NCBI RefSeq assembly: GCF_017308975.1
Contig: NZ_JADWPD010000038.1
Coordinates: forward strand, 1 to 64,000
Reading direction: 5' to 3'
Source: Amycolatopsis sp. MtRt-6
GTDB lineage: Bacteria; Actinomycetota; Actinomycetes; Mycobacteriales; Pseudonocardiaceae
Length of the DNA: 64,000 bases
Shown here one piece after another: positions 1 to 7,661 of this stretch. The notes beneath the pieces were generated by a model. That model saw nothing but the letters and a program-made list of their open reading frames with translations, made no database searches and was not told the origin of the DNA. Positions within the stretch are counted from its first letter, which is position 1. Every line of letters begins with the position of its first letter. A program made the position numbers and the translations under genes.

Positions 1-346
1 GGTCCCTCGATGCCACCAGACCCGGTGACACCACCCCCCGGATCATGCGAGCGACTGGGGGCCTGAGTCATGCCGGGCCTGGCGACCACAGCTCCTTGAT
101 CAGGAACTACGAAAAAGGTAACGGGGCGCCCCCGCGGGCGAGGGCGGGATTCCGGCAAAGTCGATCGCTGGTGCGCCTCGCCGAGTGGCTGAGGCGCCAA
201 AGAGGCCGAGGGTCCTGGGCGGTCGCCGGTGCCGCGAATGACTCATCGGGGACCTCACACGTCTCGAATGAGTCATTCGCGACGTACGAACCCTTGCCGC
301 GACTTCGCCGGAACCTGGCCAGAGCCGCGGACGAAGAGGCCTGCAC
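1..346. other. Gene-free stretch at window start
   Basis: No open frame here has convincing coding character. The stretch lies downstream of the lyase gene that ends at 347 on the minus strand. Its only clear structure is the inverted repeat at 233-281, listed separately. The gene upstream on the left is outside the window. Confidence 0.6.
233..281. repeat. Perfect 14-bp inverted repeat, possible terminator or REP-like element
   Basis: CGCGAATGACTCAT at 233-246 is repeated in reverse complement at 268-281, with a 21-nt loop. It lies about 65 bp past the stop of the lyase gene on the minus strand, so it could end that transcript. There is no T-tract. The GAATGACTCAT core looks like a dispersed intergenic motif; that it is repeated elsewhere in the genome is from memory and cannot be checked here. 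Confidence 0.6.
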
Positions 347-1795
347 TCAGGTGAGCGTCGCCAAGTCGTTGAAGAAAGCCGCCCGGCACGCACTGATCAG
401 CCGCTCGATCTCGGGCCCCAGCGGGCGGTCCTCGTCCAGGGGCGCAACCACCGACCGCACCCACCTGTAAGCCGCACGCAGGCCCGGTCCGCCTTCGCCG
501 CCCGCCAGGTACCGGGCCTGCGACGCCGTGATCAGCTCGCACGCCGTGATCGCGAAAAGGTGCGCGGCCGCCGCGCGCAACTGCTCGCCCGCCGCGGCCG
601 CAAACGCTTGCACGTCCTCCTGGCCTGCCGAGGTGTCGATCGAACCGAGCGTTGCCGGGGAGGCGAGCCGGCGCAGTGCGTGCAACTCGCCCGCCGCTCG
701 CTTGTGCAGCGGCGCCAATCCCGCGCGCGGCCCCGGGTCGGCCGTGAGCTGGGCCGGCAACCCGCTGAACCGCTCGTCCAGCAGCCGGTGCGTCCGCTGC
801 ACCGAAATCTCGCCGAGGTGCACCAAGGCAGCCGTCACCGCGTCCATCCGCAACCCCAGGTCCACCGCGTGGTACCCGGTGCCCGGCAGGAACGAACCGT
901 CGACGAACGAAGGCGAATCGCCCGGCGTCTTTTCCCAGCGTCGCCGGGTCTCGTGCAGGTCACCGTTTACGCGGGACGCGTGCGCCAGCGCCCGTGGCGC
1001 GACCCGCACCGAAAGCGGCGCCTGCACCACTCCGGGCCGTACCGGGCCGCTGCCCACCAGCCCCGTCAGCTCGTGCAGCAGCGTACGCAGGTGGTCGTCT
1101 TCGCCTGCCATGACCGGGGAAAACACTTCGCGCGGCGCGCCGAGCACGTCGATCGCCATGGCCGCGGTGAGCGTTTGCAGGTCGATGAGCTGCTGGGTTT
1201 CGGTCCAGCCGCGCTGCGCGTGCATCACCGCCAGCGGAGAGCCCTGAAGCAGCGAAGCACCTTCCTTCGGCCCCAGGACGAAAGGCGCGACACCACGCGC
1301 GGCGAGCGCCGAAGCGGCCGGTACTTCGACGCCGTCCTCCAGCACCGTGCCGATGCCGAGGAACGTCTGGAACGCGTGCGACAGCGCGATGATCTCGCCC
1401 GAGCTGCCCAGCCCGAAGCGCGGGACGGCGGGAGTGAAGCCGTCGTTCAGGCGGTCGACCAGGAACTGCACCAGCTCCGGGCTCACCCCCGACCACGGCT
1501 GCAGGAAGTCACGCAACCGGGCGACGAGCAGCGCGCGGACGTCCTCGGGCGGCAGCCACGGCGGTCCGCCGACCGCGCGGCCGATCAGCAGGTTGCGCTG
1601 GTGTTCGGCCTGCTGCCGCGGATCCAGCTCCACACCCGCGAGCCGCCCCATCCCCGTGGTGACGCCGTAGAGCGGTTCCTCCCGCTCCGCAAGGGCCGTC
1701 AAGAGCTCTTCCCGACGCCGCTTCAGGGCCTCTACCAGCGGTTTGTCCAGAATCCACCGTTCACTCTCGGCGAACTCGCTGTCGGAGACGATCAT
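347..1795 (-). CDS. HAL/PAL-family aromatic amino acid lyase-like protein with SSG triad
   Basis: A 482-residue member of the histidine/phenylalanine ammonia-lyase superfamily. These enzymes deaminate or isomerise amino acids using an MIO cofactor made from an internal Ala-Ser-Gly. Visible family marks are YGVTTGMG near residue 43, LGPKEGASLLQGS near 180, and SAGQEDVQA in the C-terminal third. At the MIO position the protein reads GLGSSGE, so Ser131-Ser132-Gly133 replaces ASG and Glu134 replaces the usual Asp. The usual QDPYSLR core motif is not seen. The protein lacks about 20-30 N-terminal residues of classical HAL. The ATG overlaps the upstream stop as ATGA, so it is translationally coupled to the cyclodeaminase-family gene. 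The substrate is unknown, and it may be an aminomutase or an inactive relative. Confidence 0.8.
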   Translation of the reverse strand: MIVSDSEFAESERWILDKPLVEALKRRREELLTALAEREEPLYGVTTGMGRLAGVELDPRQQAEHQRNLLIGRAVGGPPWLPPEDVRALLVARLRDFLQPWSGVSPELVQFLVDRLNDGFTPAVPRFGLGSSGEIIALSHAFQTFLGIGTVLEDGVEVPAASALAARGVAPFVLGPKEGASLLQGSPLAVMHAQRGWTETQQLIDLQTLTAAMAIDVLGAPREVFSPVMAGEDDHLRTLLHELTGLVGSGPVRPGVVQAPLSVRVAPRALAHASRVNGDLHETRRRWEKTPGDSPSFVDGSFLPGTGYHAVDLGLRMDAVTAALVHLGEISVQRTHRLLDERFSGLPAQLTADPGPRAGLAPLHKRAAGELHALRRLASPATLGSIDTSAGQEDVQAFAAAAGEQLRAAAAHLFAITACELITASQARYLAGGEGGPGLRAAYRWVRSVVAPLDEDRPLGPEIERLISACRAAFFNDLATLT

Positions 1796-2799
1796 CGGTA
1801 GGGCAGCATGGTGCCGACGCCGGAAGCCTCGGCACGGGCCAGGATCATGGTCGCCACCGCAATGTCCGTTGTGGACAGTCCGCGGTGCCAGAACAGGATC
1901 CGCTCGGCGTCGTGCTCGCGGCCGGGCTTGCTGCCCGCCACGATGTCGCCGATCTCGGCGTGGACCTTGTCCTCGGTGAGCAGGCCGGCGTCGAGCTGCG
2001 GGCGCAGGGCGCCGAACCGCGGGTTGCCGGACCGCGATTCGCGCCAGTCGTCGACGACCAGCTTGTCGATGTCGTCGAGCAGCGTGAGCTCGAGCGCGCT
2101 GATCGTGCCGTAGGGCACCAGGAAGGTGCCCGGCCGGAGGAACTCGCGGCGCACCAGCGCCTCGGGCTCGACGAGCCGGGAGGCCTCCACCTGGATGTCC
2201 GCGCCGTCCAGGGTCTCCTCGGCCGTGGCGCAGACGCGGACGTCCTTGCCGAGCCGTTCGGACAGCCGGCGGCCGAAGTCCTCGCGTGACTCCGGGCGCT
2301 TGCTGGTCACGCGGATCTCGGCGAAGTCGAACAAGGAGTCCAGCAGCACGACGTTCCACCAGGCGGTACCGCGGGCGCCGATGTGCCCGAGCACCCGCGC
2401 ACCCGGGCGGGCCAGGTACTTCGCGCCGACGGCAGTCATCGCGCCGGTGCGGGCCTCGGTGATCATCGTGCCGTCGACGATGGCCCGCGGCATGCCGGTG
2501 TCCGGGTCCAGCAGCAGGATCAACGCCATTTCCGAAGGGAGGCCCCGTTCGAAGTTCCCCACGAAGTCACCGACAACCTTCACACCACTGACCTGCTTCG
2601 CCGACAAGTGGCCGCGAAGGATGTTGAAGTGGCCTTTGCCGCCGTTGTCCGGCACGAGGTGCGTACGCGGCTCGAAGACGACCTGCCCACGACCGTGGTC
2701 GGCGAGCACGTCCTCGACCGCGCCGACGATGTCGGCGTCCGTGACACCGAGCGCGTCGATGTCGGCGCCGGTCAGGTACCGGAGCCAGACGGACGTCAC
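1792..2799 (-). CDS. Ornithine cyclodeaminase/mu-crystallin family protein (tyramine oxidase subunit B-like)
   Basis: A 335-residue NAD(P)-binding protein of the OCD/mu-crystallin family. The family includes ornithine cyclodeaminase, alanine dehydrogenases and ketimine reductases. Seen in the sequence: VSGVKVVGDFVGN, a TGAMTAVGAKYLARP segment, and a Rossmann-like VLGHIGARGTAWWN near residue 150. Its wording resembles the subgroup annotated as tyramine oxidase subunit B. The GTG start overlaps the stop of the editing-domain gene as GTGA, and its own stop overlaps the lyase ATG. The three genes therefore form a tight operon. Joint action with the lyase on one amino-acid substrate is an inference from this coupling. 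Confidence 0.8.
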   Translation of the reverse strand: MTSVWLRYLTGADIDALGVTDADIVGAVEDVLADHGRGQVVFEPRTHLVPDNGGKGHFNILRGHLSAKQVSGVKVVGDFVGNFERGLPSEMALILLLDPDTGMPRAIVDGTMITEARTGAMTAVGAKYLARPGARVLGHIGARGTAWWNVVLLDSLFDFAEIRVTSKRPESREDFGRRLSERLGKDVRVCATAEETLDGADIQVEASRLVEPEALVRREFLRPGTFLVPYGTISALELTLLDDIDKLVVDDWRESRSGNPRFGALRPQLDAGLLTEDKVHAEIGDIVAGSKPGREHDAERILFWHRGLSTTDIAVATMILARAEASGVGTMLPYR

Positions 2800-3338
2800 C
2801 GGGCGAGGTCCTCGACGACCTCCGCGCCGGGCAGGGCGGCCAGTGCGGCGCCGGAGATCAGCAGCTTGCTGCCGCGGATCCCGCTGCCGATGACGAGCTC
2901 GGGCGCGTCGGCGACGCGGCGGTCGAGCAGGATGGGCCATTCGGCGGGCAGGCCGACGGGCGTGATGCCGCCGTACTCCATCCCGGTCAGGGAGACGGCT
3001 TCGTCCATCGGCGCGAACGACGCCTTGCGGACGTCGAGGCGGCGCTTGATGACGCCGTTGACGTCGGCGCGGGTGGTCGCGAGCACGAGCGCGGCCGCGA
3101 AGCGGACTTCGCCGGCGCGCTTGCCGGCGACGACGACGCAGTTCGCGGACGCTTCGAGCGGCGAGCCGTAGGCCTCGCAGAAGGCGGCGGTGTCGGCGAG
3201 CGACGGGTCGATCTCGGCGACGCCGACGGCGTCCGGGTCGGCGAGCGCGGCGAGGGCCTTGGCCACGGGCTCGGCGAGCAGGTCAGTACGCGTGGGGGCG
3301 GGAACGACGGTGAGGCTCCCGGCGATGGTCCAGGTCAC
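2796..3338 (-). CDS. YbaK/prolyl-tRNA editing-domain protein
   Basis: A 180-residue protein of the YbaK/EbsC superfamily. These proteins hydrolyse mischarged aminoacyl-tRNAs in trans, for example Cys-tRNA(Pro). Supporting motifs are the GVIKRRLDVRKASF segment with its conserved lysine and the C-terminal GSGIRGSKLLIS loop typical of the fold. The GTG start is the first in-frame start. It heads the operon with the cyclodeaminase-family and lyase genes through a GTGA overlap. The exact tRNA substrate cannot be told. Confidence 0.8.
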   Translation of the reverse strand: MTWTIAGSLTVVPAPTRTDLLAEPVAKALAALADPDAVGVAEIDPSLADTAAFCEAYGSPLEASANCVVVAGKRAGEVRFAAALVLATTRADVNGVIKRRLDVRKASFAPMDEAVSLTGMEYGGITPVGLPAEWPILLDRRVADAPELVIGSGIRGSKLLISGAALAALPGAEVVEDLAR

Positions 3339-3381
3339 CTCGCCAGAGTAGCCGTGCCGATCGTCGCCGATCAGACCGCGA

Positions 3382-3681
3382 CTACCAGCTGGAGCCGCCG
3401 CGCTGGACCTCGATCAGCTTCGGGCGGACGTCCACGATGTAGACCAGGGTCGCGGCCATGGCCGGCACGTAGAAGATCATCCCGGGGCCCATCACGGGGA
3501 ACAGCACCATGGCGAGCGTGGCACCGCCGGTGATCAGCATCCAGATGGGCTTGGTCTTGCGGTCGGCCGCCGAATAGGCGTCGGCGCGCTGCAGCAGCGC
3601 GTGCACGAAGGCGAAGAGCCCGACCAGCGCGCTGCCCCAGTGGATGACATTGAGGATCCAGATGGCGACTAGCACAGTCAC
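3382..3681 (-). CDS. DUF2516 family membrane protein
   Basis: A 99-residue protein with about three hydrophobic segments: residues 3-25, 45-65 and 66-85. It matches the actinobacterial DUF2516 family, whose M. tuberculosis member (Rv0476) lies directly downstream of hbhA, as here. The start is GTG; a second in-frame GTG two codons later is possible. It follows the hbhA-like gene after 78 bp and probably belongs to the same transcription unit. Its function is unknown. Confidence 0.85.
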   Translation of the reverse strand: MTVLVAIWILNVIHWGSALVGLFAFVHALLQRADAYSAADRKTKPIWMLITGGATLAMVLFPVMGPGMIFYVPAMAATLVYIVDVRPKLIEVQRGGSSW

Positions 3682-3759
3682 AGCTTACGGCAAACCACCC
3701 GAACGACCCCGGCCCCGCCACCGGGGAGCCGATGGCGGGGCCGGGTGTTCACGGCGTTT

Positions 3760-4437
3760 TTACTTCTCGGTCTTCGGCGCGGCCGGCTTCTTGGCGGCGG
3801 CGCTGGTGGTCGTGCGACGGGCCGGGGCGGCCGTCTTCGGGGCCGTCTTGTTCGCGACCCGGCGGCTGGCCGAGCGGGTCTCGTGGGCGACGTCGTCACC
3901 CAGCTCCTCGATGGCGTCCGCGGCCTCGCCGGCGACCTCGGTCACCTTGCGGGCGGTCTTCTCGCCGGCCGAGCGGGTGCGCTTGGTGAAGGTGCCCAGC
4001 ACGCCGTCGACGCGCTCGCGCACCTCGGCGGTGACGCCCTCGACCTGGCCCTGCGCGGTGGTCAGAGCCTCTTCGAGCTGCTCGATGGCCTTCTTGACCT
4101 GCGGCTGCGCGGCGATCTTGTCCCACGCCTGCTCGCCCGACTCGGCCAGCTTGTTGTACAGCTTGAGCGCGGCCTCGGTGTACTCGTCGATGACCTTGCG
4201 CAGCTCGGCCGGGTCCAGCTTCTCGCGGAGGCTCTCGACGTCGGTCGGCAGCTCCTGCAGGTTCTTGCGGGCGACCTCGCCGCTCTTGGTCACGTTCTCC
4301 TTGGCCTTCGCCACGGCGTCGGTGACGGCGTGGGTGGCCAGGTTGCCGGCGCCGAGCGCGGCGAGCAGCGGGGTGCGGACCTGGTCGAGGGCGGTGGTGA
4401 CGGCCTTCTTGACGTCTTCGGTCTTGGGGGTGGTCAT
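3760..4437 (-). CDS. hbhA: Heparin-binding hemagglutinin HbhA-like protein
   Basis: A 225-residue protein resembling mycobacterial HbhA, a surface-associated heparan sulfate adhesin. It has a long predicted helical, charge-rich middle (about residues 35-165) and a Lys/Ala/Pro/Thr-rich tail (about 185-225), the counterpart of HbhA's lysine-rich heparin-binding end. The C-terminal tail is shorter in KKAA-type repeats than in pathogens, so adhesin function is not assured; a structural or lipid-associated role is possible in a soil organism. Its ATG overlaps the regulator's stop as ATGA. Gene order regulator-hbhA-DUF2516 matches Rv0474-Rv0475-Rv0476. Confidence 0.85.
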   Translation of the reverse strand: MTTPKTEDVKKAVTTALDQVRTPLLAALGAGNLATHAVTDAVAKAKENVTKSGEVARKNLQELPTDVESLREKLDPAELRKVIDEYTEAALKLYNKLAESGEQAWDKIAAQPQVKKAIEQLEEALTTAQGQVEGVTAEVRERVDGVLGTFTKRTRSAGEKTARKVTEVAGEAADAIEELGDDVAHETRSASRRVANKTAPKTAAPARRTTTSAAAKKPAAPKTEK

Positions 4438-4892
4438 GCTGACTCCTCGTTTTTCACGGCTGGTGCGGTGTCTGGGGTGTCCGAAGCGGGAGCGGCGGCC
4501 GGCCGTGCCGCGGCGTTCTCCCGGCGGAAGGACTCGTAGACGTCGAGCAGGACCTGCTTCTGCCGTTCGGTCAGCTCGGCGTCGGCGCGGATCGCGTCGC
4601 CCACCGGCCCGCCCGTCGGCAGGTCGAGGATCCCGGCCTGCACGTACAGCGCTTCCGCCGAAATGCGCAGGCCCTTGGCGATCTGCTGCAGGATCTCCGC
4701 GCTGGGCTTGCGCACCCCGCGCTCGATCTGGCTCAGGTACGGGTTGGACACGCCGGCGAGCTTCGACAGCTGACGCAACGAGATCTTCGCGGTGTTGCGC
4801 TGCTGGCGGATGTACTCGCCGATGTCGGAAGCGATGTCCGCGACCTTCTCCATGGGACTGCCGGATCCTGACGTCCCACCGGTCTCTGTCAT
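4434..4892 (-). CDS. XRE-family regulator of the hbhA operon (Rv0474-like)
   Basis: A 152-residue transcription factor with one HTH_3 domain at about residues 20-75, containing the SLRQLSKLAGVSNPYLSQIE recognition helices. A charged, Ala/Pro-rich tail follows. The chosen ATG has a strong Shine-Dalgarno (GAGGAGG) seven bases ahead, so it is preferred over the start seven codons upstream. It is coupled to hbhA by an ATGA overlap. A 21-bp palindrome about 50 bp upstream of the start is a good candidate autoregulatory operator. Confidence 0.88.
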   Translation of the reverse strand: MTETGGTSGSGSPMEKVADIASDIGEYIRQQRNTAKISLRQLSKLAGVSNPYLSQIERGVRKPSAEILQQIAKGLRISAEALYVQAGILDLPTGGPVGDAIRADAELTERQKQVLLDVYESFRRENAAARPAAAPASDTPDTAPAVKNEESA

Positions 4893-4941
4893 CCGGTCAC
4901 CTCCTCGCGACACCTTCGACGGTACGCGCGAGTGCTAGCTA

Positions 4942-4962
4942 TTGCAAGCACCCTGCTTGCAA
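4942..4962. promoter_or_regulatory. 21-bp palindromic operator between hbhA operon and PCMT-like gene
   Basis: TTGCAAGCA at 4942-4950 and TGCTTGCAA at 4954-4962 are perfect inverted arms around CCC. The site lies in the 105-bp divergent promoter region between the XRE regulator (minus) and the methyltransferase (plus). It is a plausible binding site for the adjacent XRE protein and could control both directions. The binding protein is inferred from position only. Confidence 0.7.
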
Positions 4963-4997
4963 CCATCGGGTGTGACGCTCACCGCTACCGTGGTCGC

Positions 4998-6146
4998 ATG
5001 ACGCGCTCGGCCCGGCTGCGGCGGCGCCTCGTCGAGCACCTGCTCGACGAGGACGTCCTGCACGCCCCGGAGTGGATAGCCGCCTTCCGCGCCGTCCCCC
5101 GCCACGTCTTCCTGCCGCGGTTCTTCGTGCCGGCGGGCGGGCTGTGGGCGGCGGTCGACCGCGGCGACCCCGGCTGGCTGGAGACCGTCTACTCCCGCGA
5201 CGTGCTGGTGACGCAGCTCGACGACGACCCGGGCCGCTGGGAGCTCGCCCGGCGCACCGGCCCGGTGGCGGGCACGCCGACGAGCTCGTCGAGCATGCCC
5301 TCGATCATGGCGATCATGCTCGAGGAGCTGCGGGTGCGCGACGGGCACTGCGTGCTCGAGATCGGCACCGGCACCGGCTACAACGCCGCGCTGCTGAGCC
5401 ATCGCTGCGGGTCCGGCCGGGTGTCCACAGTGGACATCGATCCGGTGCTCGTCGCGGCGGCGCGCGAGCGGCTGGCCGCCGCGGGCCACCACCCGGCGTG
5501 CGTGGTGGGCGACGGCGCGCTCGGCTTCCCGGCCGGCACGCTCTTCGACCGGGTGCTGTGCACGGCGTCGGTGTCGTCGATCCCGGCGGCCTGGCTGGCG
5601 CAGACGAAACCCGGCGGCCTGATCGTCACGACGCTGAACCGCCCGATCGGCGCCGGGCTGGTCCGGCTGGTCGCCGGCGAGGACGGCACAGGCCAGGGCC
5701 GCGTCCTCGCGCGCGACGGCCGGTTCATGCCGCTGCGGGCGCACCGGCTGCCGGAGACCGGACCGCTGCCGATGCCCGCGCGCGGCGACTGGGAACAGAC
5801 GCGGCTGCCGCTGCCGGCCGTGCTGCAGCCCCGCCGGCAGTTCGAGTTCTACGCCGGGCTCGCGCTGCCCGGCGTCCGGCCGGTGCGCGACGGCGGCGAC
5901 GACGAAGCACCGAGCGTCGCGCTGGTCCACCCGGACGGCTCGTGGGTCCGCCACCGCAAGCGCGGCGGCGCGGACGAGGTGGCCCAGGGCGGGCCGAGGG
6001 CGCTGTGGGAGCTCGCCGAAGCGGCCTACGTCGAGTGGTGCGAGCTGGGCAAACCGGACCGCGACCGGTTCGGGGTCACGGTGACCGCCGACCGCCAGGA
6101 GTTCTGGCTCGATTCCCCCGACGGCCGCACCTGGCCACTGGCCTGA
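4998..6146 (+). CDS. PCMT-like (protein-L-isoaspartate) methyltransferase
   Basis: A 382-residue SAM-dependent methyltransferase. VLEIGTGTGYNAALL (about residues 120-134) is SAM motif I of the PCMT family, followed by VSTVDIDPVLV, and the N-terminal VPRHVFLPRFF is typical of the family. Length exceeds housekeeping PCMT (about 215) because of a C-terminal domain of some 170 residues seen in actinobacterial stand-alone and RiPP-associated versions. No ATP-grasp enzyme or precursor peptide is next to it, so a role in a RiPP pathway is not supported. The ATG at 4998 is preferred because the longer frame runs into the promoter region. Confidence 0.82.
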   Translation: MTRSARLRRRLVEHLLDEDVLHAPEWIAAFRAVPRHVFLPRFFVPAGGLWAAVDRGDPGWLETVYSRDVLVTQLDDDPGRWELARRTGPVAGTPTSSSSMPSIMAIMLEELRVRDGHCVLEIGTGTGYNAALLSHRCGSGRVSTVDIDPVLVAAARERLAAAGHHPACVVGDGALGFPAGTLFDRVLCTASVSSIPAAWLAQTKPGGLIVTTLNRPIGAGLVRLVAGEDGTGQGRVLARDGRFMPLRAHRLPETGPLPMPARGDWEQTRLPLPAVLQPRRQFEFYAGLALPGVRPVRDGGDDEAPSVALVHPDGSWVRHRKRGGADEVAQGGPRALWELAEAAYVEWCELGKPDRDRFGVTVTADRQEFWLDSPDGRTWPLA

Positions 6147-6151
6147 TCCCG

Positions 6152-6179
6152 GAGGGCACTTTCACGGGAAAGTGCCCTC
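6152..6179. terminator. Hairpin between convergent genes
   Basis: GAGGGCACTTTC (6152-6163) pairs perfectly with GAAAGTGCCCTC (6168-6179) around a 4-nt loop. It is placed five bases after the methyltransferase stop and just before the minus-strand kinase stop. It probably terminates both transcripts. No T-tract is present. Confidence 0.75.
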
Positions 6180-6184
6180 GCGGG

Positions 6185-6796
6185 TCACGGCAGCCGCGCG
6201 CGAATCCACTTCTCCACGTGGTCGGCCGTCGCCTCCGTGGCGACGTCCGTGGTGTCGAAGAGGTCGACACCGAGTTCAGGCGCCGACTTCCGCAGCCAGT
6301 CGTTGAACTCCAGCATCTCGTCGATCCGCGCCTCGTCCCACTCCCGCCACGCCGGTCGCGCCCGCAGGCGCGCTCGCAGCGACGAAGGCGAGCCGACCAG
6401 CGCCAGGTAGTGGATGTCGCTGAAGAACGCGCGCTCCGGCAGCTGCTCGAACTCCGGCGGCGCCACCGTCCCGCACAGCACGACCGGGCGGCCGTTCTGG
6501 TGCAGCATCGTCGCCATCCGCAGCCAGATCGAGCGGAAGTCGGTGACGTCGTCGTGCAGGGCGGGGATCCAGAGGATGTCCTGGTCCAGCACGACGACGT
6601 CGCCGCCGAACCGGTCGGCCAGCAACGGTCCCATCGTCGACTTCCCGGCGCCGCTCGGGCCGGTCAGCGCGAACAGCGGCAGCTTCCGGAACGGCCACTC
6701 GTGCCCGCACTTCGCGCACGTGACGATCGCGCCCGCGACGACCGGGCGGTCCGCCCGGTCTCCGCAGGCCGGACAGATCCGCAGGTCGAGCCCCAT
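6185..6796 (-). CDS. Zinc-ribbon P-loop kinase-like protein
   Basis: A 203-residue protein. An N-terminal zinc ribbon (CPACGD near residue 7 and CAKCGHEW near 30) precedes a Walker A motif, LTGPSGAGKSTMG, near residue 45. VVVLDQDILW looks like the substrate-binding strand of a nucleoside/shikimate-type kinase fold. The substrate is unknown. It starts one base after the stop of the TFIIB-type zinc-ribbon gene, indicating co-transcription. Confidence 0.75.
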   Translation of the reverse strand: MGLDLRICPACGDRADRPVVAGAIVTCAKCGHEWPFRKLPLFALTGPSGAGKSTMGPLLADRFGGDVVVLDQDILWIPALHDDVTDFRSIWLRMATMLHQNGRPVVLCGTVAPPEFEQLPERAFFSDIHYLALVGSPSSLRARLRARPAWREWDEARIDEMLEFNDWLRKSAPELGVDLFDTTDVATEATADHVEKWIRARLP

Positions 6797-6797
6797 C

Positions 6798-7178
6798 TCA
6801 GTCGAAGAGGTTCTCGAGGAAGCTGCGCTTGCGGTGGCCGTGGCCGTGCTGGCCGTGCCCGTACGGGCGCGGCGAATCCGAGTAGCCGCCGCGGTGCGGC
6901 CGCGGCGAGTCGGCGTAGCCCCCGCGGTACGCCTTCGGCGAATCCGGGTAGCCGCCCCGGTAGGGGCGCGGCGAGTCGGGGCGGCCGTAGTGCGCCGTCG
7001 GCGCCGGTCCCCCCTGGTACGGCGGCGGCTGCTGCCCGTAGAACGAGCTCTCCGCACCGACGATCGCTTCGAGCTCACCGCGGTCCAGGAAGATCCCGCG
7101 GCAGCCGTCGCACTGGTCGATGTGGATGCCGTTCTTGTCGAGGGTCCGCATCTGGTTCTGACACTTCGGACAAATCAC
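6798..7178 (-). CDS. TFIIB-type zinc-ribbon protein with DSPRPYRGGY repeats
   Basis: A 126-residue protein. The N-terminus (ICPKCQNQMRTLDKNGIHID followed by CDGCRGIFLDRGEL) is a zf-TFIIB ribbon with two CxxC pairs. The C-terminal half holds about four imperfect decapeptide repeats of the form DSPRPYRGGY, then an His/Gly-rich tail ending in RSFLENLFD. GTG at 7178 is chosen because family members start at this Ile-Cys-Pro; an in-frame TTG six codons upstream has no ribosome site. The repeats suggest a flexible scaffold. The function is unknown. Confidence 0.8.
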   Translation of the reverse strand: MICPKCQNQMRTLDKNGIHIDQCDGCRGIFLDRGELEAIVGAESSFYGQQPPPYQGGPAPTAHYGRPDSPRPYRGGYPDSPKAYRGGYADSPRPHRGGYSDSPRPYGHGQHGHGHRKRSFLENLFD

Positions 7179-7203
7179 ACCGCAGAGCCTACGCAAAAAC
7201 GCG

Positions 7204-7572
7204 TCAGCAGGCGCAGAGGCAGAACGGGTGCCCCACCGGATCGGCGTAGACGCGGAACGTCTTGGGGTTGTCGTCGAGCAGCTTCGCCCCCAGCCCGAGC
7301 ACGCGCTCGTGCGCCGCTTCCATGTCCGTGACGTTCAGGTCCAGGTGCATTTGCTGCGGGTTCTCCGCGGACGGCCACGCCGGCGGCCGGTAGTCGGGCA
7401 CCCGCTGGAAGGCGATGCCCGCGCCGCCCGACGGGTTGGCCAGCGTCACCCAGTGCCCGTCTTCGGCCACCTCGGGCTCGTTCCACTCCAGCACCGCGCG
7501 GTAGAAGCCGGCCAGCGCCACCGGGTCGGGGCAGTCGAGGGCCACCACGCCCAGCGTCGGAACCGCACTCAT
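7204..7572 (-). CDS. VOC-superfamily (glyoxalase-like) protein
   Basis: A 122-residue single-module vicinal oxygen chelate protein. Features are LDCPDPVALAGFYRAVL near the N-terminus, QQMHLDLNVTDMEAAHERV in the middle, and the closing FRVYADPVGHPFCLC. Such proteins bind metal and act as lyases, dioxygenases or antibiotic-sequestering proteins; the substrate cannot be inferred. It is divergent from the CGNR regulator at 7662, which probably controls it. Confidence 0.82.
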   Translation of the reverse strand: MSAVPTLGVVALDCPDPVALAGFYRAVLEWNEPEVAEDGHWVTLANPSGGAGIAFQRVPDYRPPAWPSAENPQQMHLDLNVTDMEAAHERVLGLGAKLLDDNPKTFRVYADPVGHPFCLCAC

Positions 7573-7600
7573 TCGTCGCTCCCTTCGGTTCGATCGTAAG

Positions 7601-7627
7601 TAACCAGTAAAGGGATTATGTGGGTTA
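7601..7627. promoter_or_regulatory. Candidate operator in the VOC/CGNR divergent promoter
   Basis: TAACC (7601-7605) and GGTTA (7623-7627) form short inverted arms in the 89-bp divergent region. The TAAC/GTTA core resembles the clearer TCTAAC/GTTAGA pairs at the second CGNR locus near 23.7 kb. The arms are short and the spacing differs, so this is tentative. Confidence 0.35.
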
Positions 7628-7661
7628 GCAGGCCGGGTGGCAACCGCCGTACACTCGGTAA

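Noticed and set aside
4998..6146. Graspetide or lanthipeptide biosynthetic locus around the PCMT-like gene
   Set aside because: No ATP-grasp or LanM-type enzyme and no precursor peptide is adjacent; the neighbours are hbhA-type and zinc-ribbon genes.
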